Assembly: GCF_013433315.1 (NCBI RefSeq)
Contig: NZ_WXVV01000008.1
Span: forward strand, 184,083-248,082
Length of the DNA: 64,000 bases
Origin: Pseudomonas crudilactis
GTDB taxonomy: Bacteria > Pseudomonadota > Gammaproteobacteria > Pseudomonadales > Pseudomonadaceae
Direction: 5' to 3'
The translations under genes were made by a program, and so were the position numbers. Below the pieces are notes generated by a model. It did not search any database and was not told the DNA's origin. It was given only the letters and a program-made list of their open reading frames with translations. Below are positions 12,298 to 20,767 of the stretch, one piece after another; positions within the stretch are counted from its first letter, which is position 1, and each line of letters begins with the position of its first letter.

Positions 12298-12575
12298 CCC
12301 CCTCACCCCAGCCCTCTCCCCCAAGGGGGCGAGGGGGAAAGGGAGCCGATCTTCATGCTGTTCAGAACCTGAGTTCGACTGAAGACTTTCAAGTCGATGT
12401 ATCAAGCCCAAACGCCTCGATCAGTCCCCTCTCCCTCAAAAGGGCGAAGGGAAAAGGGAGCCGATCTTCATACTGTTCAGAACCTGAGTTCGACTGAAGA
12501 CTTTCAAGTCGATGTATCAAGCCCAAACGCCTCGATCAGTCCCCTCTCCCCCCGGGAGAGGGTTAGGGTGAGGGC
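12298..12575. repeat. MITE-like element A with internal tandem duplication
   Basis: An intergenic element whose ends are inverted copies of a CCCTCACCCCAGCCCTCTCC-type sequence. The interior contains two nearly identical 115-bp tandem units (about 12341-12455 and 12456-12570). Related elements occur at 45278, 48417, 63755 and 63982. It fills most of the 382-bp gap between the chemoreceptor and the glycosyltransferase. No gene was found in it. Confidence 0.85.
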
Positions 12576-12666
12576 GCTCTTCAAACCCACCGCGCAATCC
12601 CGACCGAACATCTATTCTTGATAAAGGTCAACCAAGGGAGAACCACGCAGCGGAGGGTTGATCACC

Positions 12667-13779
12667 GTGCATATCGCCGACATCACCATGTTCTACGCCC
12701 CGGCCAGCGGTGGCGTGCGCACTTATCTGGATGCCAAACACCGCCGGTTGAGCATCAAACCCGGCACTCGCCACAGCCTGTTGATCCCCGGTGCGCATTT
12801 CAGCGAACACGACGGTGTTTATACGGTTCCAGCCCCCGCCCTGCCGTTCGGCAAGGGTTATCGTTTCCCCCTTCGCCTCGCCCCTTGGCGCAACGTGCTG
12901 CACGATTTGCAGCCGGAGCTGATCGAAGTCGGCGATCCCTACCTGACCGCCTGGGCCGCACTGGATGCGCGGCGGCAGCTGGATGTGCCGGTGATCGGTT
13001 TTTATCACTCGGACCTGCCACTGCTGGTAGGTAATCGCATGGGCCATTGGGTCACGCCGAATATCGAGGCGTATGTCACCAGGCTTTACGGCAACTTCGA
13101 CCGGGTATTGGCGCCCAGTCAGGTCATGGCTGACAAGCTCAGCGGCCTCGGTGTACGCAATGTCTTCGTGCAACCGTTGGGCGTCGATCTGCAGACCTTT
13201 CACCCCAATGCCCGCGACCCGCAACTACGCGCAGAACTGGGCATCGCCGAAGAAACCCGGTTGCTGATTTTTGCCGGGCGCGGCTCGAAAGAGAAAAACC
13301 TCCCGGTACTGCTCAAATGCATGCAGCGCCTCGGCCCGCGCTATCACTTGCTGCTGGTCGGTTCGTCGATGCCCACCGCCGTGCCGGACAACGTCAGTGT
13401 GATCGACGAATTCTGTCCCGCGCCACGCGTCGCGCAGTTGATGGCCAGTGCCGATGCACTGCTCCATGCCGGCGACCAGGAAACCTTCGGCCTGGTGATC
13501 CTCGAAGCCATGGCCTGCGGCATTCCCGTGGTGGCGGTGGCGGCCGGGGCGTTCGAAGAGATTGTCACTGAGTCCTGCGGCCTGCTGTGCGCACCGAACA
13601 ACCCGCAGGCGATGGCCAATGCCGTGCGCGAACTGTTCAATCGCGGCTGTACCAGGCTCGGCGCTCAGGCCCGCCAGCATGTCGAAACTCACTACGCCTG
13701 GGACACGGTGGTCGACAGTTTGTTGGGCCACTATCACGCTGTACTTGGACATACGCTGCCCAGGGTGGCCAATGCTTGA
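12667..13779 (+). CDS. Glycosyltransferase, GT4-like (GT-B fold)
   Basis: 370 aa with an N-terminal glycosyl-acceptor domain (ITMFYAPASGGVRTYL, the usual glycine-rich opening of GT4 enzymes) and a C-terminal nucleotide-sugar domain with the E-x7-E motif ETFGLVILEAMACGIPVV. No signal peptide is visible, so it should act on the cytoplasmic face of the membrane. The GTG at 12667 was chosen because GGAGGG (12652-12657) is 9 bp upstream; a TTG three codons earlier would sit on top of it. The stop overlaps the next gene by 8 bp. With the deacetylase-like protein and the flippase-like protein it probably makes and handles a glycolipid or glycan. Donor and acceptor are unknown. Confidence 0.9.
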   Translation: MHIADITMFYAPASGGVRTYLDAKHRRLSIKPGTRHSLLIPGAHFSEHDGVYTVPAPALPFGKGYRFPLRLAPWRNVLHDLQPELIEVGDPYLTAWAALDARRQLDVPVIGFYHSDLPLLVGNRMGHWVTPNIEAYVTRLYGNFDRVLAPSQVMADKLSGLGVRNVFVQPLGVDLQTFHPNARDPQLRAELGIAEETRLLIFAGRGSKEKNLPVLLKCMQRLGPRYHLLLVGSSMPTAVPDNVSVIDEFCPAPRVAQLMASADALLHAGDQETFGLVILEAMACGIPVVAVAAGAFEEIVTESCGLLCAPNNPQAMANAVRELFNRGCTRLGAQARQHVETHYAWDTVVDSLLGHYHAVLGHTLPRVANA

Positions 13780-14548
13780 ATCGACCAATAATCCCGCCGT
13801 CTTGCTGGTGCTGCACGATGTGGCTCCGTCGACGTGGGCGGACTACCAACCGTTTGTCGAGGCCGTCGACGCATTGGGCAACGTGCCGATGACGTGGCTG
13901 GTCGTACCGGACTTCCACCGGCACAATGCCCTCAACGATCAGCCGGCATTTTGCCGAATGCTCAATACGCGCGTTGCCCGTGGCGATGAGTTGGCGTTGC
14001 ATGGTTATTTCCACGATGACCAGGAGCCCGGCCCGACGACACCGGGCGACTGGTTCATGCGCCGCGTTTACACCCATGAAGGCGAGTTCTATCGTTTATC
14101 CCATGAAGCCGCCCTCGCCCGCCTGCGTGCCGGCATCGAAATCTTCCAGCGCCACGACTGGCCGCTGCACGGTTTCGTTGCCCCGGCGTGGTTGATGAGC
14201 GACGGCACCCGCCAGGCCCTGCGCGAGTTACCGCTGCGCTACACCAGTGATCCGCAACATCTTTATCGTTTGCCGGATTTCACCCCCCTCGACGCACCAG
14301 GCCTGGTCTGGAGCGCCCGCAGCGCGTGGCGAAGGGGCTTATCGAAGATTGTCAGCGAGCAGCGTCAACAGCGTTGGCGTCAGGCGCCGGTGATTCGTCT
14401 AGGCTTGCATCCCGTGGACATGCGCCACGGTTATTCCCGTGACTACTGGCTGCACACCCTCGAACGACTACTGAGTGAAGGACGCGTACCGATGACCAAA
14501 ATCCACTGGCTCGACCAACAGCGCGGTCAATGGGGACACGCTGCATGA
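13772..14548 (+). CDS. DUF2334-type polysaccharide deacetylase-like protein
   Basis: 258 aa starting MLESTNNPAVLLVLHDVAP. The HD in LLVLHDVAPSTW and the later ELALHGYFHDD supply the Asp/His residues expected for the metal site of NodB-like carbohydrate esterases; DUF2334 is a divergent branch of that fold. A segment HGFVAPAWLM and a late conserved RLGLHPVDMRHGY also fit the family. No signal peptide is seen, so a cytoplasmic deacetylase acting on the product of the preceding glycosyltransferase is plausible but unproven. The ATG overlaps the upstream stop by 8 bp and the stop overlaps the next ATG as ATGA, showing tight coupling. The longer frame back to 13562 overlaps the glycosyltransferase and is not credible. 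Confidence 0.85.
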   Translation: MLESTNNPAVLLVLHDVAPSTWADYQPFVEAVDALGNVPMTWLVVPDFHRHNALNDQPAFCRMLNTRVARGDELALHGYFHDDQEPGPTTPGDWFMRRVYTHEGEFYRLSHEAALARLRAGIEIFQRHDWPLHGFVAPAWLMSDGTRQALRELPLRYTSDPQHLYRLPDFTPLDAPGLVWSARSAWRRGLSKIVSEQRQQRWRQAPVIRLGLHPVDMRHGYSRDYWLHTLERLLSEGRVPMTKIHWLDQQRGQWGHAA

Positions 14549-15543
14549 GTCGCGGCATTCTCTTGCTGATCGGCCTGCTCGCGGCGGTGCTGATTCCGGT
14601 TGTGCTGGGTGGCGGCGAAACCTGGTCGCGCTTGCAAAGTTTCCCGTTGCACTGGCTGCTGATCATGTTCGGCATGATCCTGCTCTGCTGGGGCATCAAT
14701 ACCTTGCGTCTGCGCTTGTTACTCGGCGATCAGCGCGAGCGTGTCACGCCGCTGCAAAGCCTTGGCGTAGTAATGGCCGCCGAGTTCGCCTATTGCGCCA
14801 CTCCCGGCGGCAGCGGCGGGCCATTGACAATCATGGCGCTGCTGGCCCGATCGGGCGTGCGTCCGGCGCGGGGCAGCGCGGTGTTTGCCATGGATCAGCT
14901 CAGCGATTTGCTGTTCTTTCTCTGCGCCCTCAGCGGGATTCTGATTTATGCGCTGTTCCAGCACCTCAGCGATCGCCTCGAGTGGTTACTGACCGTCAGT
15001 GCGATTTCGCTGTTCGGCGGTTTGTTCAGTTGTGTGCTGGTCGCGCGCTATCACCGCACCTTGATTCGCCTGAGCGGTCGCCTATTGGCAAGGATGAACG
15101 TCAAGGCCGGTACCCGCCGTCGCTGGGCGCGCAAGTTGCTGCACTTTCTCGCGGCGTTTACCGATACGTTGAAGTTGCCCTGGCAAACATTGATCAAAGT
15201 GTTCGCCCTGACCTGCGTGCATTGGTTGTTGCGTTACAGCGTGCTGTATCTGGCGCTGCGCGGCCTGGGCGCAGACTTGCAGTGGGCGTGGAGTTTTCTG
15301 GTGCAGATGCTTTCGCTGGGCGCTGGCCAGTTCAGCTTGCTGCCGGGCGGCGCGGGAGCGGCGGAGCTGACCTCGGCGGCACTGTTGGCGCCGATGGTGG
15401 GGAAATCCACCGCAGCGGCGGCGATTCTGATCTGGCGAGTGGTGACGTATTACTTTTATCTGCTGGTGGGCGGCCCGGTGTTTCTGTTGATGTTGGGTCG
15501 GCCGCTATTGAAGAAGCTGATGAACGTCAGACAGGCTTCTTGA
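14545..15543 (+). CDS. Flippase-like integral membrane protein (UPF0104 / YbhN family)
   Basis: 332 aa with about eight hydrophobic segments, e.g. ILLLIGLLAAVLIPVVLGG at the N terminus and a last one near FYLLVGGPVFLLMLG. The family motif around EFAYCATPGGSGGPLTIMALL and GAGQFSLLPGGAGAAELTSA matches lysylphosphatidylglycerol synthase-type transmembrane proteins without the catalytic domain. Members are thought to move lipids or lipid-linked sugars across the inner membrane. The ATGA overlap with the deacetylase gene places it as the last gene of the three-gene operon. Its 3' end overlaps the convergent small gene by 17 bp. Confidence 0.88.
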   Translation: MSRGILLLIGLLAAVLIPVVLGGGETWSRLQSFPLHWLLIMFGMILLCWGINTLRLRLLLGDQRERVTPLQSLGVVMAAEFAYCATPGGSGGPLTIMALLARSGVRPARGSAVFAMDQLSDLLFFLCALSGILIYALFQHLSDRLEWLLTVSAISLFGGLFSCVLVARYHRTLIRLSGRLLARMNVKAGTRRRWARKLLHFLAAFTDTLKLPWQTLIKVFALTCVHWLLRYSVLYLALRGLGADLQWAWSFLVQMLSLGAGQFSLLPGGAGAAELTSAALLAPMVGKSTAAAAILIWRVVTYYFYLLVGGPVFLLMLGRPLLKKLMNVRQAS

Positions 15544-15706
15544 CGTCGTCCTGATGCTCTTCCTGGAGTTGTTCCCACAACTCGGCAGCGCCGGGAAACT
15601 CGGTGCCATCTTCCGGGCTCATGTCCTCGGGATCATATCGACTCAAACACCCCTCGCCCAAAGTCGCCGGCGCTTTGGAAGTGGCTTTGTCCAGTGGGTC
15701 GCTCAT
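15527..15706 (-). CDS. Small acidic hypothetical protein
   Basis: 59 aa, strongly acidic in its second half (YDPEDMSPEDGTEF, LQEEHQDDVKKPV), with one cysteine and no membrane segment. GAGGAA lies 7 bp before the ATG at 15706, which supports translation from this start rather than from the longer frame beginning at 15775. I do not recognise the family. Its last 17 bp overlap the convergent flippase-like gene. A terminator hairpin separates it from purU, so it probably has its own promoter. Confidence 0.6.
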   Translation of the reverse strand: MSDPLDKATSKAPATLGEGCLSRYDPEDMSPEDGTEFPGAAELWEQLQEEHQDDVKKPV

Positions 15707-15720
15707 GAAGGTTTCCTCGA

Positions 15721-15778
15721 GGCTTGAATGAACAAGGGTCTGAGCGATTGAACGCCCAGACCCTTGGTTTTTCAAGCC
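15721..15778. terminator. Nested inverted repeat, probable terminator after purU
   Basis: An outer pair GGCTTGAA (15721-15728) / TTCAAGCC (15771-15778) encloses an inner pair AAGGGTCTG (15734-15742) / CAGACCCTT (15757-15765). A TTTTT run follows the inner stem on the plus strand, and a looser T-rich tract follows on the minus strand. The position just beyond the purU stop suggests a terminator, possibly bidirectional. Confidence 0.65.
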
Positions 15779-15791
15779 TGCGTGAGTTCGA

Positions 15792-16640
15792 TCAGAACAC
15801 TACAGTCTTGTTACCGTGCACCAGCACACGGTCTTCGAGGTGATAACGCAAGCCACGAGCCAGCACCATCTTCTCGACATCACGGCCGAAGCGCACCATG
15901 TCTTCGATGCTGTCACTGTGGCTGACGCGCACCACGTCCTGCTCGATGATCGGACCGGCGTCCAGCTCTTCGGTCACGTAGTGGCAGGTCGCGCCGATCA
16001 GTTTCACACCACGCAGGGAAGCCTGGTGATACGGCTTGGCACCGACGAACGACGGCAGGAAGCTGTGGTGAATGTTGATCACCTTGTGTGCGTATTCACG
16101 GCACATGTCTGGCGGCAGAATCTGCATATAACGCGCCAGCACCACCACTTCGGCATCGTGCTGTTTGACCAGACGCGACACTTCGTCGAAGGCCGGTTGC
16201 TTGTCCTGCGGATTGACCGGAACGTGGTAGTAAGGAATGCCATGCCACTCGACCATGCTGCGCAGGTCGTCGTGGTTGGAAATCACGCAGGAGATGTCGC
16301 AGTCCAGCTCATCGCTGTGCCAGCGGTGCAACAAGTCAGCAAGGCAGTGGGACTCGCGGCTGGCCATCAGCACAACACGTTTTTTCTGCTCGGTGTCGGT
16401 GATGCGCCAGTCCATCGAGAACTCTTCGGCGATCGGCGCGAACTTCTCGCGCAGAACTTCAATTCCGAAAGGCAGCGAATCGGCACGAATTTCGTGACGC
16501 ATGAAGAACCAGCCGACCTGATTGTCCGAGTGGTGGCTCGCTTCGGTGATCCAGCCGTTGTGGGCTGCCAGAAAATTACTGACTTTGGCAACGATGCCAA
16601 CGCGGTCCGGGCAAGATATCACCAGCCGAAAAGTGCGCAT
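15792..16640 (-). CDS. purU: Formyltetrahydrofolate deformylase PurU
   Basis: 282 aa, standard length. An N-terminal ACT domain (FRLVISCPDRVGIVAKVSNFL) is followed by a formyltransferase-fold domain with the catalytic Asn-His-Asp set: VISNHDDLR, HHSFLPSFVGAKPYHQA, and DAGPIIEQDV. PurU hydrolyses 10-formyl-THF to formate and THF, balancing the one-carbon pool and feeding PurT. The ATG at 16640 is where ACT homology begins, with GGAG 10 bp upstream; the longer frame to 16760 is unsupported. It is probably monocistronic. Confidence 0.96.
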   Translation of the reverse strand: MRTFRLVISCPDRVGIVAKVSNFLAAHNGWITEASHHSDNQVGWFFMRHEIRADSLPFGIEVLREKFAPIAEEFSMDWRITDTEQKKRVVLMASRESHCLADLLHRWHSDELDCDISCVISNHDDLRSMVEWHGIPYYHVPVNPQDKQPAFDEVSRLVKQHDAEVVVLARYMQILPPDMCREYAHKVINIHHSFLPSFVGAKPYHQASLRGVKLIGATCHYVTEELDAGPIIEQDVVRVSHSDSIEDMVRFGRDVEKMVLARGLRYHLEDRVLVHGNKTVVF

Positions 16641-16977
16641 GAGGGGGGAACTCCAGAACTTCGCAAAGGCGGCCATTCTAGCGATTGCGCGGCAAAACTG
16701 CAGTACTGATGAGCACCCTCGCGCGCACCGCCTCGACACTCGGATTTCTGACGGCGGCAAACGTCACTCTCGCGGCGCTGCGCGAGTCCTGTTTGATCCT
16801 TTGACTGTGAATATCTGTGATGACTGCATCACACTATTTAACTGAACATTCAAATTGCCGGTTTCTTTCGTAACTAATTTAAATAAAAAGTCCGGTTAAA
16901 TGTTTACTTGATGAAACAGCCTGACTATTATTGCGGCACTGTCCCCTGCCATTCAGCACTCTACTAAGGTAGTAATC
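16641..16977. promoter_or_regulatory. AT-rich upstream region of mvaT
   Basis: A 337-bp gap between divergent purU and mvaT. The half nearest mvaT (about 16800-16975) is clearly A/T-richer than the surroundings, as expected for a promoter that its own A/T-binding product could recognise. It contains the inverted repeat TGTGAT-N6-ATCACA at 16816-16833. I could not fix a -35/-10 pair. No small gene is supported. Confidence 0.5.
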
Positions 16978-17355
16978 ATGTCCTTGATCAACGAATATCG
17001 CGCCACCGAAGAAGCTATCAAAGAGCTGCAAGCCCGTTTGAAGAACCTGTCCGAAGACGACAAACTGCAAGCCGAGCTGGAATTCGAAGGCAAACTGCGC
17101 ACCCTGATGGGTGAATATTCCAAATCCCTGCGTGACATCATCGCGCTGCTGGATCCAGAATCGAAAACCAAAGCACCACGCGGTGGCGCAGTAAAAACTA
17201 CCGGCACCAAGCGTGCTCGCAAAGTTAAACAATACAAAAACCCGCACAACGGCGAAGTCATCGAAACCAAAGGTGGCAACCACAAAACTCTGAAAGAGTG
17301 GAAAGCCAAGTGGGGCGGTGATGTGGTTGAAGGCTGGGCTACCCTGCTGGGCTAA
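16978..17355 (+). CDS. mvaT: MvaT/MvaV family H-NS-like xenogeneic silencer
   Basis: 125 aa. The N-terminal half is a charged coiled-coil dimerisation region (EYRATEEAIKELQARLKNL). A flexible basic linker follows, then a C-terminal DNA-binding domain KQYKNPHNGEVIETKGGN followed by HKTLKEWKAKWG. The AT-pincer elements are visible as R81 and G100-N101, matching R80/G99/N100 of P. aeruginosa MvaT with a shift of one. The protein coats A/T-rich, often foreign DNA and silences it. It is a natural candidate regulator of the A/T-richer tc genes in this window, but that is inference. It could be a paralogue (MvaV/MvaU). A strong terminator follows. Confidence 0.93.
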   Translation: MSLINEYRATEEAIKELQARLKNLSEDDKLQAELEFEGKLRTLMGEYSKSLRDIIALLDPESKTKAPRGGAVKTTGTKRARKVKQYKNPHNGEVIETKGGNHKTLKEWKAKWGGDVVEGWATLLG

Positions 17356-17393
17356 GCCGCAGTACCCGTCGCAGACCAATCTGCCACGAAAAG

Positions 17394-17422
17394 AAACGCC
17401 AGCGAATGCTGGCGTTTTTTTT
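17394..17422. terminator. Rho-independent terminator after mvaT
   Basis: Stem AACGCCAGC / GCTGGCGTT with loop GAAT, followed by eight T residues on the plus strand. An A-rich flank on the other side may let it also serve convergent sbcB. Confidence 0.93.
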
Positions 17423-17455
17423 ATCCGCGAAAATTAGCGCCGATCATGTTCGATT

Positions 17456-18886
17456 TCAAAGATTCAAACGTTTGCGTAATGCCCGGACATAATTCTGCCA
17501 TTCATCGAGTACGGCTCTCTGCATCGGTGTCGCACTAAGCGACCATTGCTCTGCGGCCTCGGTAAAAGATTGCAAGGTATTCGGCGCACCCCATTCAGGT
17601 GTGGACAAACGCTGCTGACAAAATATCCGCCAGCGTTCCTGCTCTTCAAAACTCAAGGTCTCGGGAAAGTTACGTGCTCGATATCGAAAGAGTAATTCAG
17701 GCAAACGTTCATCATCGAAAGGCCATTGCTCTTGCGCTAATTGCGAAGGGTCAGCGCTCCTCACTTGCTCACATAGACGCCGGTCGCGGTCACCGATAAA
17801 ACCGTCGTACAACTGTTGTTCCGGATCTTCGCTCGGGGTGAAATCTTCGCTGACATAAATCGCAGCAACTTTATCTTTCCAAACTTGTTGTGCGTCAGTT
17901 AGTCGCAGCGCGCGTTCCTGATAAAGCGCCATGTCCAGACCCAGCCTTTGCTGATCCTGCGCACGCAGTACCGACAGCGGAGCCACCACCGGGCAACGGT
18001 TGACATGAATCAGCTTGAGCGGCACCGGCAACTCGCCCTCAGGCAAATCGTCACGGCGGGTGTACAAGCGCTGGCGCAGGGTTTGCGCATCCAGATCGAG
18101 CAAGCCCTGCGGATCGAGGTGCAGGTCGCAGACGATCAAGGCGTTGCGGTTTTTCGGGTGCCAGGCCAGCGGCAGCACCACGCCAACATAACTGCGCGCC
18201 GCCGAGAAGCGCCCGGAAACATGCACCAGCGGCTGCAACAAGCGAATCTGATCCATGACTTTTTGCTTGCTGCGCAATTGGAACAGCCAGTCATACAGTT
18301 TTGGCTGCTTCTGACGGATCAACCGCGCCAGGGCGATGGTCGCGCGCACGTCCGACAGGGCTTCGTGGGCATGGCCGTGATCAATATTGTTGGCGGCGGT
18401 CAGGCGTTCGAGCTTGAGCGTCACCCGGCCGTCGTCGTCCGTCGGCCAGACCAGCCCGTCGGGACGCAGCGCGTAGGCGGCGCGCACCACGTCGATCAGA
18501 TCCCAGCGACTGTTACCGCCCTGCCACTCGCGGGCGTAAGGATCGAAGAAATTGCGATACAAACTGTAGCGCGTCATCTCGTCGTCGAAACGCAAGGTGT
18601 TGTAACCCGCCCCGCAGGTGCCTGGGGCAGCCAGTTGCGCATGAACGCGGGTCATGAAATCGGCTTCGCTCAAACCGTTTTCGGCGAGCTGGCCCGGGGT
18701 GATGCCCGTGATGGCGCACGCCGCCGGGTGCGGCAGGATGTCTTCGCTGGGCTGGCAGTAGAGGTTGACCGGCTCATCGATCTCGTTGAGGTCATGGTCG
18801 GTGCGAATCCCGGCGACCTGCAACGGACGGTCGCAGCGGGGATTGATGCCAGTGGTTTCGTAGTCGTACCAGAAGATTGAAGTCAC
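17456..18886 (-). CDS. sbcB: Exodeoxyribonuclease I
   Basis: 476 aa, standard for ExoI. The N-terminal DEDD exonuclease domain opens with IFWYDYETTGINP (metal-binding Asp/Glu) and includes GYNTLRFDDEMTRYSLYRNF and HGHAHEALSDVRATIALARL (catalytic His/Asp). An SH3-like and a C-terminal helical domain follow. ExoI digests single-stranded DNA 3' to 5', serving mismatch repair and recombination. The start is GTG at 18886 with AGGAA 7 bp upstream. It is convergent with mvaT. Confidence 0.96.
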   Translation of the reverse strand: MTSIFWYDYETTGINPRCDRPLQVAGIRTDHDLNEIDEPVNLYCQPSEDILPHPAACAITGITPGQLAENGLSEADFMTRVHAQLAAPGTCGAGYNTLRFDDEMTRYSLYRNFFDPYAREWQGGNSRWDLIDVVRAAYALRPDGLVWPTDDDGRVTLKLERLTAANNIDHGHAHEALSDVRATIALARLIRQKQPKLYDWLFQLRSKQKVMDQIRLLQPLVHVSGRFSAARSYVGVVLPLAWHPKNRNALIVCDLHLDPQGLLDLDAQTLRQRLYTRRDDLPEGELPVPLKLIHVNRCPVVAPLSVLRAQDQQRLGLDMALYQERALRLTDAQQVWKDKVAAIYVSEDFTPSEDPEQQLYDGFIGDRDRRLCEQVRSADPSQLAQEQWPFDDERLPELLFRYRARNFPETLSFEEQERWRIFCQQRLSTPEWGAPNTLQSFTEAAEQWSLSATPMQRAVLDEWQNYVRALRKRLNL

Positions 18887-19067
18887 GGGCGGTTCCTGAA
18901 CTGAAGATCGGCGAAGTCTAGGCGTTCAACCGCGCTCGCGGCCAGCCTCGCGTCATTCAATCACTGCGAGCCACACGCGGTGCAATACATAGTTATGTCG
19001 TTTTCCCCCGTGAGGCTGCTAGCATCGACCTCACTTGCCCCCCGAACAGGCGAACATCAGGTAGCCC

Positions 19068-19793
19068 ATGCTCGAGCCTACAGCACCGCCAAGGAAAGCA
19101 CCGCTGGCCCCGCCGCTGGATACGCGGTATCAGGTCGAAACGCCGGAAGGCATCGATCTGCCGTTGCGCCCTGCCGGGTTGATGGTGCGCGCCGTGGCCT
19201 TCGCGATCGATCTGGCTCTGCGCGGCGTGGTCATGGGTGTGCTGTTCATCGCCCTGGCGTTTCTCGGCAAGCTCGGCATGGGCCTGGGTTCACTGCTGCT
19301 GTTTGCGATCAGCTGGTGGTACATGGTGCTGTTCGAAGTGCTGCGTCAGGGGCGCTCGCCGGGTAAACAATGGATGGGGCTGCGCGTGGTGCACGATGAC
19401 GGCACTCCGATTGGCTGGTCGGCCTCGCTGCTGCGCAACCTGCTGCGCTTTGTCGATCTGCTGCCCTTCGGCTACTTCCTTGGCACCCTCAGTTGCCTGC
19501 AACACCCGACCTTCAAACGCCTCGGCGACATCGCTGCCGGCACACTGGTGGTCTACAGCGAACGCCCGCTGAGTCGACCGCAATTGCCTGATGCCGAACC
19601 GCGACGCTGTCCCGTCCCTCTCACCCTCAGCGAACAACGCGCCGTGCTTGGCTTTGCCGAGCGCCAGAGTGAATTATCGCCAGCGCGGGTCAATGAACTG
19701 GCGGCGCTGCTCGCCCAACCTCTGCATATTTCTGCGCCCAAAGCTGTGATTGAACTCAATGGCATCGCTCGCGGTTTGTTGGGCCCGACATGA
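19068..19793 (+). CDS. RDD family membrane protein
   Basis: 241 aa with an RDD domain: the Arg and Asp signature lies in AVAFAIDLALRG (first membrane segment), with two more hydrophobic segments (LLLFAISWWYMVLFEVL and around LLRFVDLLPFGYFLGTL) and GKQWMGLRVV between them. The C-terminal ~80 residues are soluble. It is first in a six-gene operon; its stop overlaps the next ATG as ATGA. The biochemical role is unknown. The company of SpoIIM, MoxR and DUF58 proteins suggests a membrane complex assembled by an AAA+ chaperone. Confidence 0.88.
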   Translation: MLEPTAPPRKAPLAPPLDTRYQVETPEGIDLPLRPAGLMVRAVAFAIDLALRGVVMGVLFIALAFLGKLGMGLGSLLLFAISWWYMVLFEVLRQGRSPGKQWMGLRVVHDDGTPIGWSASLLRNLLRFVDLLPFGYFLGTLSCLQHPTFKRLGDIAAGTLVVYSERPLSRPQLPDAEPRRCPVPLTLSEQRAVLGFAERQSELSPARVNELAALLAQPLHISAPKAVIELNGIARGLLGPT

Positions 19794-20767
19794 AGCAGAG
19801 TCTTTTCGAAACCCGCCACAAGGCCGAATGGGAGCGGTTTGCGCTGGCCCTCGAACGCCTTGAGCGCGGCAAGGACACCTCGCAAGTCGGCGGTTTCCCC
19901 AAGGCCTATCGACGCCTCTGCCAACATCTGGCGCTGGCACAGGCGCGCGGTTACAGCAGTTTCCTCATCGACTCACTGCAGCAACAGGTGTTGCGCGGCC
20001 ATCAACAGCTGTACCGTCATCGCAGCCGATTCGGCGCCAATCTGCTGAGTTTCATCCTCGCCGACTTTCCCAGACTGGTGCGCGCCGAATGGCCCTTTGT
20101 GCTGGTCGCCAGCCTGCTGTTCTTTGGCAGCCTGATCGGCGTCGGCGTGTTGGTGTATGTATTTCCCGACCTGGTCTACAACCTGATCCCCGCCGATCAG
20201 GTGCGCGAGATGCAAGGCATGTACGATCCGGTCGCCGGCCACCTCGGACGCCCCGCCGAACGTGCGGCCAGTGAAGACTGGGTAATGTTCGGTTACTACG
20301 TGATGCACAACATCGGCATTGCCTTTCAGACCTTTGCCAGCGGCTTGTTGCTGGGCGTGGGCAGTGCGTTCTTTCTGTTCTACAACGGCATGGTCATCGG
20401 CGCGGTCGCCGGGCATCTCAGCGAGATCGGTTTCGGCCAGACTTTCTGGTCATTCGTCATCGCCCATGGCGCCTTTGAACTCACCGCCATCGCCCTCGCC
20501 GGCGCGGCCGGCCTGGAACTCGGCTGGGCGTTGATCGCACCCGGACGGCTGACGCGCGGTGAAGCGCTGCAACGGGCAGCGCGCAAAAGCGTGTTGCTGG
20601 TATGCGGGGTGATGCTGTTCCTGTTGATTGCCGCGTTTATCGAAGCCTATTGGTCGTCGAAAGCCACTGTCACGCCGCTGACCAAATATCTGGTCGGCGC
20701 CGGGCTTTGGACGTTGGTTGCGCTCTATCTGTCGTTCGCCGGAAGGACACGTCATGCGCCTGAGTGA
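19790..20767 (+). CDS. SpoIIM-like (stage II sporulation M) membrane protein
   Basis: 325 aa. A soluble N-terminal ~105 residues is followed by about five membrane segments (FVLVASLLFFGSLIGVGVLV, GLLLGVGSAFFLFYNG, IALAGAAGLELGWALI and two near the C terminus). The motif MHNIGIAFQTFASGLLLG and FVIAHGAFELTAIALAGAAG match the SpoIIM/DUF95 family, which in non-sporulating bacteria travels with RDD, MoxR and DUF58 genes. It overlaps the RDD gene by 4 bp and the next gene by 14 bp. Confidence 0.87.
   Translation: MKQSLFETRHKAEWERFALALERLERGKDTSQVGGFPKAYRRLCQHLALAQARGYSSFLIDSLQQQVLRGHQQLYRHRSRFGANLLSFILADFPRLVRAEWPFVLVASLLFFGSLIGVGVLVYVFPDLVYNLIPADQVREMQGMYDPVAGHLGRPAERAASEDWVMFGYYVMHNIGIAFQTFASGLLLGVGSAFFLFYNGMVIGAVAGHLSEIGFGQTFWSFVIAHGAFELTAIALAGAAGLELGWALIAPGRLTRGEALQRAARKSVLLVCGVMLFLLIAAFIEAYWSSKATVTPLTKYLVGAGLWTLVALYLSFAGRTRHAPE

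Noticed and set aside
12298..12575. Possible CRISPR array from regular repeats
   Set aside because: Only two long 115-bp units with no unique spacers, plus inverted ends; this is a duplicated intergenic element.
12397..12621. Short frame within repeat element A
   Set aside because: Encodes the repeat itself; no ribosome site or similarity.
13562..13771. N-terminal extension of the deacetylase-like protein
   Set aside because: Overlaps the glycosyltransferase gene and has no family similarity; the ATG at 13772 fits.
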